Below, piece by piece: positions 9,796 through 17,656 of a stretch of 64,000 nt of DNA; the first letter of the stretch is position 1; each line of letters opens with the position of its first letter. The DNA comes from Novosphingobium sp. NDB2Meth1 (GTDB lineage Bacteria; Pseudomonadota; Alphaproteobacteria; Sphingomonadales; Sphingomonadaceae): the NCBI RefSeq assembly GCF_900117425.1, contig NZ_FPEH01000012.1, positions 458,492 through 522,491 of the forward strand. The letters are read 5' to 3'. The notes beneath the pieces were generated by a model. That model did not search any database and was not told where the DNA came from. It saw nothing but the letters and a program-made list of their open reading frames with translations. The position numbers were made by a program, and so were the translations under genes.

Positions 9796-10569
9796 ATGTC
9801 GCGCTCGCCTTCTTCCCTCCGCCGCCTTGCGGCGATTGCCCTGCCGCTGGGCCTTGCCGGTTCGGCGCTGCTGGCCGGCCAATTCATGACCATTGACGCC
9901 CAGGCCAATGCCGCGGCGGCGCCGCGCGCGGTTGCCGCCGCGACGCCCGCCGCGCCGGTGCTGGTCGAGCTGTACCAGAGCGAGGGCTGCTCCAGCTGCC
10001 CGCCCGCCGAGGCCTATCTCAACGGCATTGCGGGGCGCGCCAATGTGATCCCGCTCGCGTTCGAGGTGACTTACTGGGATTACCTGGGCTGGAAGGACAA
10101 GTTCGCCAGCCCCGCCTATACCCAGCGCCAGCGCGATTTCGCGGCGCGTTCGGCAAGCCACGAAGTCGCCACGCCGCAGTTCTGGATCAATGGTTCGCAA
10201 ACTGTTGTCGGCGCCAATCCGCGCGGGGTGGAAGCGGCGATTGCTGCGGCGCGTTCGTCGGCGCCGGTGCCGAGCGTGGGTGCGGACAGCGTTTCGATCG
10301 GCAAGGGCGCGGCGCCTGCCCGCCCGGCCGATGTGTGGCTGGTCCGCTATGATCCGCGCACGATCGATGTGCCGATCAAGGCGGGCGAGAACGGCGGGCG
10401 CACCTTGCCGCACAAGAATCTGGTGCGCGAGCTGACCAAGCTCGGCACGTGGAACGGCGGCGCGGCGCGCTTCGCCTATGCGCCCGCGAGCGGGGGCTTG
10501 CGCAATGCGGTGTTCCTGCAGGACGGCCGCGGCGGCGCGGTGCTGAGCGCGGGGACCGACGCGCGGTAG
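9796..10569 (+). CDS. DUF1223-family exported thioredoxin-fold protein
   Basis: A 257-residue protein. It has a signal peptide or membrane anchor (RRLAAIALPLGLAGSALLAG) and then the DUF1223 core: VLVELYQSEGCSSCPPAE with a CxxC pair, followed by VTYWDYLGWKDKFASP. DUF1223 has a thioredoxin-like fold and no firmly assigned function; a periplasmic redox or metal role is plausible. AGAAAG lies upstream at a suitable distance. It is divergent from the TonB receptor and about 100 bases before the PLP-enzyme gene. Confidence 0.85.
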   Translation: MSRSPSSLRRLAAIALPLGLAGSALLAGQFMTIDAQANAAAAPRAVAAATPAAPVLVELYQSEGCSSCPPAEAYLNGIAGRANVIPLAFEVTYWDYLGWKDKFASPAYTQRQRDFAARSASHEVATPQFWINGSQTVVGANPRGVEAAIAAARSSAPVPSVGADSVSIGKGAAPARPADVWLVRYDPRTIDVPIKAGENGGRTLPHKNLVRELTKLGTWNGGAARFAYAPASGGLRNAVFLQDGRGGAVLSAGTDAR

Positions 10570-10666
10570 GGTCGCCAAGCCTCGCTACTGATAGGCCAAG
10601 GAATTGTGCCTGCCCGAGGCCGGGCGGCTGAGGCAGGTTCATGCCTTGACCGCAGCGAGGCAGGCC

Positions 10667-11788
10667 ATGATCGATCTTCCCCAGACCCTTCCGCCAATCG
10701 GGATCGGCGAGGAGGCGGCCCTTGCGCTGCTTGGCGGGGCAGCGATGGACCGCCGTGCCGATCTTGCCGCGCCCGATGTGCTGGCGCATATGGATCCGCC
10801 CTCGGCGGAGGTCGCGGCGCGGATGGCCTACCTCGTCGCGCAGGCGAACCAGAACCTGCTGCACCCGGCGACAAGCCCGTTCGCGACGCAGGCCGAAGCG
10901 CTGGTGCTGGGCTGGATCGTGCCGACCTACGGCATGGCGTGGGGCCAGTTCTGCAGCGGATCGACGCTGGCCAATCTCACCGCGCTGTGGGCGGCGCGCG
11001 AGGCCGGTGCGCGAAAGGTCGTCGCGTCGGCGGAAGCGCATATCTCGGTGCCCAAGGCGGCGCGCATTCTGGGCATGGACTACCACGCGGTGCCGGTGGG
11101 CGAAGAGGGCAAGCTGATCCGGGACGCGCTGCCGGATCTCGCGGATGCCGCGCTTGTGCTCACCGCCGGAACCACGGGGCGCGGCGCGATCGACGAGCTC
11201 TCGCCGCTGCCGGCCAAATGGCTGCATGTCGATGCCGCGTGGGCGGGTCCCTTGCAGTTCACAAAGTACCGCGACCGGCTCGCCGGGATCGCGGCGGCGG
11301 ACAGCATCGCGATCTCCGCGCACAAGTGGTTCTTCCAGCCCAAGGGCGCGGCGCTGGCGCTGTTTCGCAATGTCGATGCAAAGGCATTGATCACGTTCAC
11401 TTCGTCCTACCTCGCCCGGCCGAACAGCGGGGTGGAGGGGACGCGCAGCGCGGCGGCGCTGCCACTGCTGGCGACGCTGCTCGCGTGGGGGCAGGCGGGG
11501 CTTGCCGAGCGGATCGAGCGCTGCATGGCAATCGCGGAGGACCTGGCGCAGCGTCTGGACGCCGATCCGCGCACCGAAGTGAAGCAGGCGCCGGAGAGCG
11601 GCGTGCTCAACTGGCGGCCTGTTCAGGCGGATCCGGCGGCCGTCATCGCCGCGCTGGAGGGCACGAGTTCGGCCTTCACGATCGGCGAAGGCCTCTGGGT
11701 GCGGCAGGTCGCGGCCAATCCCCACGCCGAGGTCGATGCGATCTGGTCGCGCATCGACGCGGCGCTGGCTATGGGGACTGCGCCATGA
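10667..11788 (+). CDS. PLP-dependent group II decarboxylase-like enzyme
   Basis: A 373-residue fold-type I PLP enzyme. S-A-H-K-W gives the cofactor lysine K220. WLHVDAAWAG gives D189, which binds the pyridine nitrogen, and SAEAHIS gives H125, which stacks on the ring. CSGSTLANLTAL is the usual substrate/cofactor loop. This is the pattern of glutamate/tyrosine/aromatic amino-acid decarboxylases, but the protein is shorter than the usual 450-500 residues, so the substrate and even decarboxylation are not certain. GAGG is placed for the ATG at 10667; a TTG at 10604 is less likely. The stop overlaps the GNAT start (ATGA), so the two genes are translationally coupled. Confidence 0.85.
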   Translation: MIDLPQTLPPIGIGEEAALALLGGAAMDRRADLAAPDVLAHMDPPSAEVAARMAYLVAQANQNLLHPATSPFATQAEALVLGWIVPTYGMAWGQFCSGSTLANLTALWAAREAGARKVVASAEAHISVPKAARILGMDYHAVPVGEEGKLIRDALPDLADAALVLTAGTTGRGAIDELSPLPAKWLHVDAAWAGPLQFTKYRDRLAGIAAADSIAISAHKWFFQPKGAALALFRNVDAKALITFTSSYLARPNSGVEGTRSAAALPLLATLLAWGQAGLAERIERCMAIAEDLAQRLDADPRTEVKQAPESGVLNWRPVQADPAAVIAALEGTSSAFTIGEGLWVRQVAANPHAEVDAIWSRIDAALAMGTAP

Positions 11789-12390
11789 CCCTGCTTCCCG
11801 GCACCGACCATATCGAGACCGAACGGCTGCTGCTGCGCCGGATGGACGAGCGCGACCTTGCGTTCATGATCGGGGTGCATGCCGATCCGGTGGTGGCGCG
11901 CTATCTCGGGACGGGGAATGCGCGCACGCCCGCCGAGACCGAGCAGTGGTTTGCCGATGTGCTGGAGAGCTATGCCATCGCCAGCCTCGGGCCGCTGATC
12001 GTGACGCGCAAGGCCGATGGCAAGCGGCTCGGGCGTTCTGGGCTCAGCGACGGGGTGCTGGAGCTGCAACCGGAGCCGGGGCGCTTGCGGCGCATGTGGT
12101 TCTTCCGCAAGCAGGTGCCGGAGGGCGTCGCTTTTGAGATGCAGCCCGAGCTGGGCTATACGTTCGCGCGGGAGAACTGGGGGCAGGGCTATGCCAGTGA
12201 AGCGGCGCGGGCGGTTTCGAACTATGCGCGCAGCCAGCTTGATCATCCTGCGATCATGTCGGTGATCCACCCGGATAACGTGGCCTCGCGTTCGGTCGCG
12301 CTCAAGTTCGGCGTGCGCCATGCCGATGATGTCGAGATGGCTGGGCGGACCTATCAGCGGTTTCTCTGGCCCGGCATCGGTGCTGATTAG
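11785..12390 (+). CDS. GNAT-family N-acetyltransferase (RimJ/RimL type)
   Basis: A 201-residue protein starting HIETERLLLRRMDERDLAFM, the usual opening of the RimJ/RimL-like acetyltransferases that modify small amines or protein N-termini. The acetyl-CoA binding loop is ENWGQGYASEAARAVSNYA, and SVIHPDNVASRSVALKFG is the conserved C-terminal segment. It overlaps the PLP-enzyme gene by 4 bases. Its stop overlaps by 3 bases the stop of the convergent MarR frame. The acceptor is unknown; coupling to an amino-acid PLP enzyme makes an amine product an attractive guess. Confidence 0.88.
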   Translation: MTLLPGTDHIETERLLLRRMDERDLAFMIGVHADPVVARYLGTGNARTPAETEQWFADVLESYAIASLGPLIVTRKADGKRLGRSGLSDGVLELQPEPGRLRRMWFFRKQVPEGVAFEMQPELGYTFARENWGQGYASEAARAVSNYARSQLDHPAIMSVIHPDNVASRSVALKFGVRHADDVEMAGRTYQRFLWPGIGAD

Positions 12391-12827
12391 GCGCTGGCGG
12401 GTTCGGCCAGCGGCGCAAGCAGCCGGGCCAGCGCGGCGCGGTCTTCCTCTCCGACGCGGGCGCCGAACGCTTCCTCGATCGCTTCGGCATAGACCGGCCA
12501 CATGGCGGCGCGCATGGCGAGGCCTTCGATCGTCAGCTTGAGGGTGTGGCCGCGGGCGTCATCGGGGCAGGGGGTGCGTTCGAGGAGGCCCGCCTTCACC
12601 ATGCGGTCGAGCAGGCGCGACAGGGCATATTGCTCGAGCCCGAGGGCTGCCTGCAGATCCCGCGGACGCCGGGCACCGCCGCGCTCGAGCGCGAGCAAGA
12701 CATCATACCACTCGGGCGGCGGCAGGCCGAGCTTGCGCAAGGTATCGGCGCAGTGCCGGCTGGCGAGGTCAGCGGCGCGGAGCAGGCGGGTCCACGCGAG
12801 GAGTGTGGTGGCGGCGGGCATGACCAT
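12387..12827 (-). CDS. MarR-family transcriptional regulator (nested in the kef frame)
   Basis: The C-terminal 146 codons of the kef frame encode a complete MarR protein: a helical dimerisation part (TTLLAWTRLLRAADLASRHC), then the winged helix LPPPEWYDVLLALERGG, RPRDLQAALGLEQYALSRLLDRMVKAGLLER, and the wing CPDDARGHTLKLT. It has its own start pair (ATG 12827 or 12821) with GGAAAG about 12 bases upstream. Directly before the start lie two palindromes suited to autoregulation. I therefore read it as an independent gene that the kef frame happens to enter. Its ligand is unknown. It may control kef or the convergent GNAT/PLP pair; that is inference. Confidence 0.8.
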   Translation of the reverse strand: MVMPAATTLLAWTRLLRAADLASRHCADTLRKLGLPPPEWYDVLLALERGGARRPRDLQAALGLEQYALSRLLDRMVKAGLLERTPCPDDARGHTLKLTIEGLAMRAAMWPVYAEAIEEAFGARVGEEDRAALARLLAPLAEPASA

Positions 12828-14654
12828 GGCGGGCGGCGCTTTCCATGCAATTGCATGGGGAAGTTGATGCACTCGCATGGAAAAGTCCATGCAAGTGCAA
12901 CTACTTACGGTCCGCTCCCCGCCGGTCTCCTGCGGCTCGGGGCCGGTAAGCATCTGCTCGCGCGCGGCGCGCGGGTCGCCGGTTTCGAGCTGGCGGTCGA
13001 GCCGGGTGGTGTCGCGCAGGCGGAACAAGGCTTCGGCGCGGGTGATCGCCTCGTTGCTGAGCCCGGCATTGTCGAGCGCGGCAGAGGCCATGGCGATGGC
13101 GGATTCGAGCGTTTCGCGCACCACCAGCGTGACCGGGGCATCGCGCAGCTTGATGACGGCGCGGCGATCGAAGGCGCGGACATAGACGGCGGCGCGCGGG
13201 AAGGCTTCGTGGACGGCGGCAAGCATCGGCGTGTCGAGCTGGTCGCCGTCGATGCAGAACAGGATCATCTCGGCGTCTGCCGCGCCGGCCTGCCGGAGCA
13301 TGTCGATCCTTGTGCCGTCGCCGAAATAGACCTTGGCGCCGAACGTGCCCGCGACGTCGATCATCTCGACATCGGTGTCGATCAGGGTGACGCTGATGCC
13401 GGCGGCCTGCAGGACTTGGCCGACGGCCTGCCCGAAGCGGCCATAGCCGACGATGAGGGCATTGGCGCCGTCGTTGCTCGGCCCTTCGCGCGTCCCCTGC
13501 GGGGCGGCCTTGGGATCGGCGCGGAAGCGGCGGGTGGCCATCATCAGGAACGGGGTGGTCGCCATCGAGAGCGTGACCACTGCGCCGAACAGGCTGGCGG
13601 CCTCGGGTGCAATGAGGAGGGCGTGGCTCGCCTGCGCGAACAGCACGAAGCCGAACTCACCGCCCTGGCTGAGCAGCAGGCCGAGCGCCAGCGCGCCGCG
13701 CCATGGCACGCCGAACAGCCGCGCGAGGGCGAACATGACCGCGGCCTTCACCGTGATCAGCATGAGCGCCATCGAGATGACGAAAACCGGATCGCGGGCG
13801 ATCGCGCCTAGATCGAGCAGCATGCCGACCGAGAGGAAGAAGAGGCCGAGCAGGATCGAGCGGAACGGTTCGACATCGGCTTCGAGTTCGTGGCGGTAGG
13901 GGCTGTCGGCCAGCATGACGCCCGCGATGAAGGCGCCGAGGGCAGTCGAGAGGCCGAGGAATTCCATCACGGCTCCTGCGGCCATGACAGTGAACAGCGC
14001 GGCGACGATGAACATCTCGCGCTCGCCGAGATTGCCGATCAGGCGGAACAGCGGGCGGATGAGGAAACGCCCGGCAGCAACCAGCCCGGCAATCGCCCCG
14101 ACCGTTTCCAGCGCGAGCAGCCAGCCCGGCGGGCCGCCGACGTCCGCCGGATTGCGGCTGAGCGCGGCGATGATCGTGATCAGCGGGATGATCGAGAGAT
14201 CCTGAAACAGCAGGATCGAGAACGCACGCTCACCGAAGCGGGTCTTGAGGCGGCCGGAGGACTGCAGCATCGGCAGCACCTGCGCGGTGGAGGACAGCGC
14301 GAGCGGCAGGCCCAGTGCCAGCGCGGCGGCGGGCGAGAAGTTCGTCGTCAGCAAGATCGCGCCCGCGAGGGCGAGGCCGGAGATCGTGACCTGCAGCAGG
14401 CCGAAGCCGAGAATGTCGCGCTTCATCTTCCACAGCTTGCTGGGATCGAGTTCCAGCCCGACAAGGAACAGCAGCAGCGTGATGCCGAGTTCGGCAAAGC
14501 CTAGCTTCTGCTCCGCATCGCCGACCATGCCGAGCACGAAGGGGCCGAGCACGGCGCCGGCAATGAGATAACCCAGGGTCGCGCCGAGGCCGAGGCGGCG
14601 GAACAGCAGCACGAAGGCCAGCGCGAAGCCGAGCAGCAGGAAGCCGTCGTGCAT
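12387..14654 (-). CDS. Kef-type K+/H+ antiporter with RCK domain, open frame continuing into MarR
   Basis: Residues 1 to about 385 are a monovalent cation:proton antiporter-2 membrane domain with around 12 hydrophobic segments (GATLGYLIAGAVLGPFVL near the N-terminus, SQGGEFGFVLF late). A Rossmann RCK/TrkA-N domain begins near residue 398 with ALIVGYGRFGQAVGQVL. This is the KefB/KefC architecture of glutathione-gated potassium efflux. The normal protein should end near residue 580, but no stop occurs: the frame reads through 60-70 codons of low-complexity sequence containing two palindromes and then through a complete MarR protein, 755 residues in all. Either kef lost its stop or this is a real fusion. 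The ATG at 14654 gives the normal family N-terminus; its ribosome-binding site is weak. Confidence 0.82.
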   Translation of the reverse strand: MHDGFLLLGFALAFVLLFRRLGLGATLGYLIAGAVLGPFVLGMVGDAEQKLGFAELGITLLLFLVGLELDPSKLWKMKRDILGFGLLQVTISGLALAGAILLTTNFSPAAALALGLPLALSSTAQVLPMLQSSGRLKTRFGERAFSILLFQDLSIIPLITIIAALSRNPADVGGPPGWLLALETVGAIAGLVAAGRFLIRPLFRLIGNLGEREMFIVAALFTVMAAGAVMEFLGLSTALGAFIAGVMLADSPYRHELEADVEPFRSILLGLFFLSVGMLLDLGAIARDPVFVISMALMLITVKAAVMFALARLFGVPWRGALALGLLLSQGGEFGFVLFAQASHALLIAPEAASLFGAVVTLSMATTPFLMMATRRFRADPKAAPQGTREGPSNDGANALIVGYGRFGQAVGQVLQAAGISVTLIDTDVEMIDVAGTFGAKVYFGDGTRIDMLRQAGAADAEMILFCIDGDQLDTPMLAAVHEAFPRAAVYVRAFDRRAVIKLRDAPVTLVVRETLESAIAMASAALDNAGLSNEAITRAEALFRLRDTTRLDRQLETGDPRAAREQMLTGPEPQETGGERTVSSCTCMDFSMRVHQLPHAIAWKAPPAMVMPAATTLLAWTRLLRAADLASRHCADTLRKLGLPPPEWYDVLLALERGGARRPRDLQAALGLEQYALSRLLDRMVKAGLLERTPCPDDARGHTLKLTIEGLAMRAAMWPVYAEAIEEAFGARVGEEDRAALARLLAPLAEPASA
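12843..12858. promoter_or_regulatory. Perfect 16-bp palindrome, candidate MarR operator
   Basis: CCATGCAATTGCATGG is its own reverse complement and lies 16 bases before the MarR start at 12827. It shares the half-site GCATGG with the second palindrome. MarR proteins bind such 16-20 bp inverted repeats, often their own promoter. Confidence 0.55.
12869..12898. promoter_or_regulatory. Imperfect inverted repeat, second candidate MarR operator
   Basis: The left arm GCACTCGCATGGA (12869-12881) and right arm TCCATGCAAGTGC (12886-12898) match at 12 of 13 positions with a 4-base spacer. Together with the palindrome at 12843 it makes a two-site arrangement upstream of marR. Confidence 0.55.
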
Positions 14655-14821
14655 GATGGAGGCGGGATGGGGGCCAGATACTTGGGGGGTCACGTCACGG
14701 TTGTCGGGCCTCGCGCCGCCGAGGTCAACCGTGCTCGGTAACCGCCAAGGCGGATCAATCCTATTGACACCAGTGTAGACAGCATGGTTCCTTCCCGCTC
14801 GAACCACAAAGGGAGAGTTCC

Positions 14822-15118
14822 ATGTCCGTTGCCGGCAAGTATGAATGCGTGACCCGTTCGCCGATGGGTGATCAGACCTCGATCCTGACTGTCGAGGTGG
14901 ATGGCGCCAGCTTCAGCGGCAGCAATTCGGGGCCGATGGGCAACATGGAAATCACCGGCGGGACGGTCGATGGAAACACGATCAGCTGGTCGAGCAATAT
15001 CACCGTGCCGATGCCGATGAAGCTCGATTGCACCGCGACGATTGATGGGGATTCGCTGAACGGCACGGTGACGGCCGGCATGTTCGGCAGCTTCCCGATG
15101 ACGGGCAAGCGCATCTGA
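14822..15118 (+). CDS. Small conserved-type protein of unknown function
   Basis: A 98-residue protein with no signal peptide and no named domain. It starts MSVAGKYECVTRSPMGDQ and reads as alternating beta strands with Gly/Asn/Asp turns (DGASFSGSNSGPMGNMEITGG, DGNTISWSSNI), as in a small beta-barrel or lipocalin-like fold. From memory, similar proteins occur in other sphingomonads; I cannot give a function. GGGAGA is well placed before the ATG. It stands alone between the divergent kef gene and the convergent thioesterase. Confidence 0.75.
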   Translation: MSVAGKYECVTRSPMGDQTSILTVEVDGASFSGSNSGPMGNMEITGGTVDGNTISWSSNITVPMPMKLDCTATIDGDSLNGTVTAGMFGSFPMTGKRI

Positions 15119-15153
15119 ATTGCGTGCGGGGGAGGGCGTTCCTCCCCCAAGCC

Positions 15154-15609
15154 TCAAGCCCGCGTGCGAACGCGCTTGAACGTGCCGGAGAAGGCCATCG
15201 CCGGCTCGCCGTCAGCCGTGATCAGGCCGCGCGCGAAGACGAGGCTGTAGCCGGCGCGGATCACTTCCCCGCGCGCTTCGAGCAATTGCCCGGCGCGGGC
15301 TGGGCCGACAAACTCCGAATTGAACGTGACGGTGACGCCGCTCATTTCTTCGCCGGTGGCGCTTGCGATCATGAACAACGAAAAATCGCCGAAGGTCATC
15401 AGGCAGCCGCCGTGGATGCTGCCGTGTGCGTTGCAGTTCTTCGCGCGCGGGCGGAACCCGGTGACCAGACCCTGTTCGTCGCGGCGCACGTAGAACGGGC
15501 CGACATCGTCCTCGAACGGATCGGCGCCCGACCAGTGATACCAGCCCGCCCACTCCGGATCGGCAGCAGGTTCGAGTTTGCCGGTGAAGGGCGGCGTGTC
15601 GGTCGTCAT
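15154..15609 (-). CDS. Hotdog-fold thioesterase (PaaI/YbgC-like)
   Basis: A 151-residue protein. The segment NCNAHGSIHGGCLMTFGDFSLFMIA is the PaaI-type active-site helix (HGG with a following Asp), and MSGVTVTFNSEFVGPARAGQLLEARGEV is the central hotdog strand pair. The family hydrolyses acyl-CoA thioesters; the substrate is unknown. The longer open frame upstream is not protein-like, so the ATG at 15609 is chosen. It is convergent with the small gene before it and divergent from ftsB. Confidence 0.87.
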   Translation of the reverse strand: MTTDTPPFTGKLEPAADPEWAGWYHWSGADPFEDDVGPFYVRRDEQGLVTGFRPRAKNCNAHGSIHGGCLMTFGDFSLFMIASATGEEMSGVTVTFNSEFVGPARAGQLLEARGEVIRAGYSLVFARGLITADGEPAMAFSGTFKRVRTRA

Positions 15610-15775
15610 GCTTTTGGCTCGTCTCTCTCGCGTTTGCGGATGCCCTAGAACAGGATGCGGGCCGCGGGAAGGCACCCGCGTCAAGCCTGCGGAACAGCGC
15701 ACCTCGTAAACATCCTGTACCAAAATTGCACTTTTCCGGTTGTATCGGCGGGGCAAGTGTGATTCTGTCGTTTTG

Positions 15776-16087
15776 ATGAAACGCCGCCGGTCATCCCTCA
15801 AGCTGCCTCGCGAGAGCATGGCGCAGAGCTTTGCGCTCGTTGCGTTGCTGCTGCTTGGCGCAGTGGCGCTGGCGGGGCCGAGCGGCGTGCTCGCCTGGAC
15901 CGAGAATGCGCGGCTGCTCGAGCAGCGGCAGGCAGAGGTGAAACAGCTTCTGGCCGAGCGCGACCGGCTGCGCAACCGTGTCGCGCTGCTTGATCCGCAC
16001 CATGCCGATCCCGATCTGGTCGGCGAACTGCTGCGGTCCGATCTCAATGTGGCGCATCCGGACGAGATCGTCATCCAGCGCAAGTGA
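15776..16087 (+). CDS. ftsB: Septum formation initiator, FtsB/DivIC family
   Basis: About 103 residues. A basic N-terminus (MKRRRSSLKLPR) is followed by one membrane segment (SFALVALLLLGAVALAGPSGVL) and a leucine-rich coiled coil (ENARLLEQRQAEVKQLLAERDRLRNRVALL) ending in DPDLVGELLRSDLNVAHPDEIVI. This is the FtsB/DivIC layout: a bitopic inner-membrane protein that joins FtsL and FtsQ in the divisome. The start could be the ATG at 15776 or an in-frame ATG at 15818. It lies 46 bases before folE. Confidence 0.85.
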   Translation: MKRRRSSLKLPRESMAQSFALVALLLLGAVALAGPSGVLAWTENARLLEQRQAEVKQLLAERDRLRNRVALLDPHHADPDLVGELLRSDLNVAHPDEIVIQRK

Positions 16088-16133
16088 TGCCGCGCGGCAT
16101 CGGACACGCGATCCTTACGGAGCTCCGCTTACC

Positions 16134-16763
16134 ATGACCGTCCACCACGGGCACGATGACGACGACTTCGGCGAAGACGAACTTGGCGGGGACGGCAAGA
16201 TCATCGTTCCCGAGCATGTGCAGGACGCGATCCGCACGCTGATCCGCTGGTCGGGCGATGATCCGGAGCGCGAGGGCCTGCTCGATACGCCGCGCCGCGT
16301 GGCGCGGGCGTGGAAGGAATATTGCCAGGGCTATGGCGAGGACCCCGCTTCGCACCTCGCGCGCCAGTTCGAGGAAGTCGGCGGCTACAACGAGCTTGTG
16401 CTGCTGAAGGACATCCCGTTCCAGTCGCACTGCGAGCACCACATGGCGCCGATCATCGGCAAAGCGGCGATCGCCTATCTGCCGCGGCACAAGGTGGTGG
16501 GGATTTCCAAGCTCGCGCGCGTGCTCAACGCCTATGCGCGGCGGCTGCAGATCCAGGAGCGGCTGACCGCGGAAGTCGCCACCTGCATCTGGGACAACCT
16601 CAAGCCGCACGGCGTGGCGGTGGTGATCGAGGCACAGCACGGCTGCATGACCGGGCGCGGGGTGCGCACGCCGGGCGTCGGCATGGTGACGAGCCGGCTG
16701 ATGGGCACGTTCCTCGAGGACAATCGCAGCCGCAAGGAAGTGCTCAGCCTGATGGGCTATTGA
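16134..16763 (+). CDS. folE: GTP cyclohydrolase I
   Basis: A 209-residue enzyme that makes 7,8-dihydroneopterin triphosphate from GTP, the first step towards folate. The zinc ligands are in SHCEHHMAPIIGKAAIAYLP (Cys and His) and HGCMTGRGV (second Cys). GISKLARVLNAYARRLQIQERLT is the conserved core and TSRLMGTFLEDNRSRKEVL the C-terminus. An acidic, His-rich N-terminal tail (HHGHDDDDFGEDE) precedes the catalytic part. The start is ATG 16134 with ACGGAG upstream. Its stop overlaps a possible ATG of the next gene, so the two are probably co-transcribed. Confidence 0.96.
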   Translation: MTVHHGHDDDDFGEDELGGDGKIIVPEHVQDAIRTLIRWSGDDPEREGLLDTPRRVARAWKEYCQGYGEDPASHLARQFEEVGGYNELVLLKDIPFQSHCEHHMAPIIGKAAIAYLPRHKVVGISKLARVLNAYARRLQIQERLTAEVATCIWDNLKPHGVAVVIEAQHGCMTGRGVRTPGVGMVTSRLMGTFLEDNRSRKEVLSLMGY

Positions 16764-16777
16764 TGGGGAGAGGATCT

Positions 16778-17656
16778 GTGCGGACCATGCGGGAATTTCC
16801 GAAGCTGGCCGCAGCGTCGCTTGCTCTTGCGGCGCCGATGGCTTCGGCGGCACCTGCCATCCCGCCCGCGATCTACACCGATCCTCCGGCCGATGTCGCG
16901 CATCCGGCGCGGATGGAGGTGTTCCATGTTCCGAGCGGCGGAGTGGAGATCAACGGGGTCGGTTATCTGGCGGCAGGAGCAGGGCCGCATCCAACGGTGG
17001 TGATCTGCCATGGCTTGCCGGGTAATGAGAAGAACCTCGATCTGGCGCAGGCGCTGCGGCGGCGGGGCTGGAACGCGATCACCTTCAACTATCGCGGCTC
17101 GTGGGGCAGCCCCGGCACGTACCGGTTCGGGCAGAACCCGGAGGATGCGCGGGCGGTGCTGGCCTTTCTGCGCGCCAATGCCACACGCTATGGCATCGAC
17201 ACCCAGCGCATGGCGATGGTGGGGCACTCGATGGGCGGGTGGGTGACGGCGATGGCGGGCGCGGAGGAGCCGGACTTGCGCGCCCTCGTCCTCTATTCGG
17301 CAGCCAACATGGGCAAGAAGGGCCAGCTTTCGCAAGGCGACCGGGCCAAGCTGATCGCCGAGAACAGCGAGACGCTGAACAGTCCGGCGCAGGCGCTGGT
17401 CGACGAACTTGGCGCCCATGCGGCCGAGTGGGATTTCGTGAGGCGGGCGTCCGCACTCAGCGCCACACCGCTGCTTGTGTTGACCTCCAATGACGGACTT
17501 GCCGCCGACGGTGACGAACTTGTCGCGGCGGTACGCAAGGTGGGCGGGACCAGGGTCCGGACGGCGCATGTCGCAACCGATCATGGCTGGTCCGATCACC
17601 GCATCGATCTGGAAGCGCGGGTGATCCGCTTCCTCGAACCGCTGCTGGCGAAGTGA
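16778..17656 (+). CDS. Exported alpha/beta hydrolase
   Basis: About 290 residues with a signal peptide (MREFPKLAAASLALAAPMASA). The fold is alpha/beta hydrolase: oxyanion region VVICHGLPGNEKN, nucleophile elbow VGHSMGG (Ser about 148 from the Met), acid within LTSNDGLAADGDE, and catalytic His in VATDHGWSDHR. The substrate cannot be told; the layout resembles dienelactone-hydrolase/acyl-esterase proteins. GAGAGG lies 4 bases before the GTG at 16778 and 13 before the ATG at 16787; either may be the start. It follows folE directly and overlaps the next gene (GTGA). Confidence 0.82.
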   Translation: MRTMREFPKLAAASLALAAPMASAAPAIPPAIYTDPPADVAHPARMEVFHVPSGGVEINGVGYLAAGAGPHPTVVICHGLPGNEKNLDLAQALRRRGWNAITFNYRGSWGSPGTYRFGQNPEDARAVLAFLRANATRYGIDTQRMAMVGHSMGGWVTAMAGAEEPDLRALVLYSAANMGKKGQLSQGDRAKLIAENSETLNSPAQALVDELGAHAAEWDFVRRASALSATPLLVLTSNDGLAADGDELVAAVRKVGGTRVRTAHVATDHGWSDHRIDLEARVIRFLEPLLAK

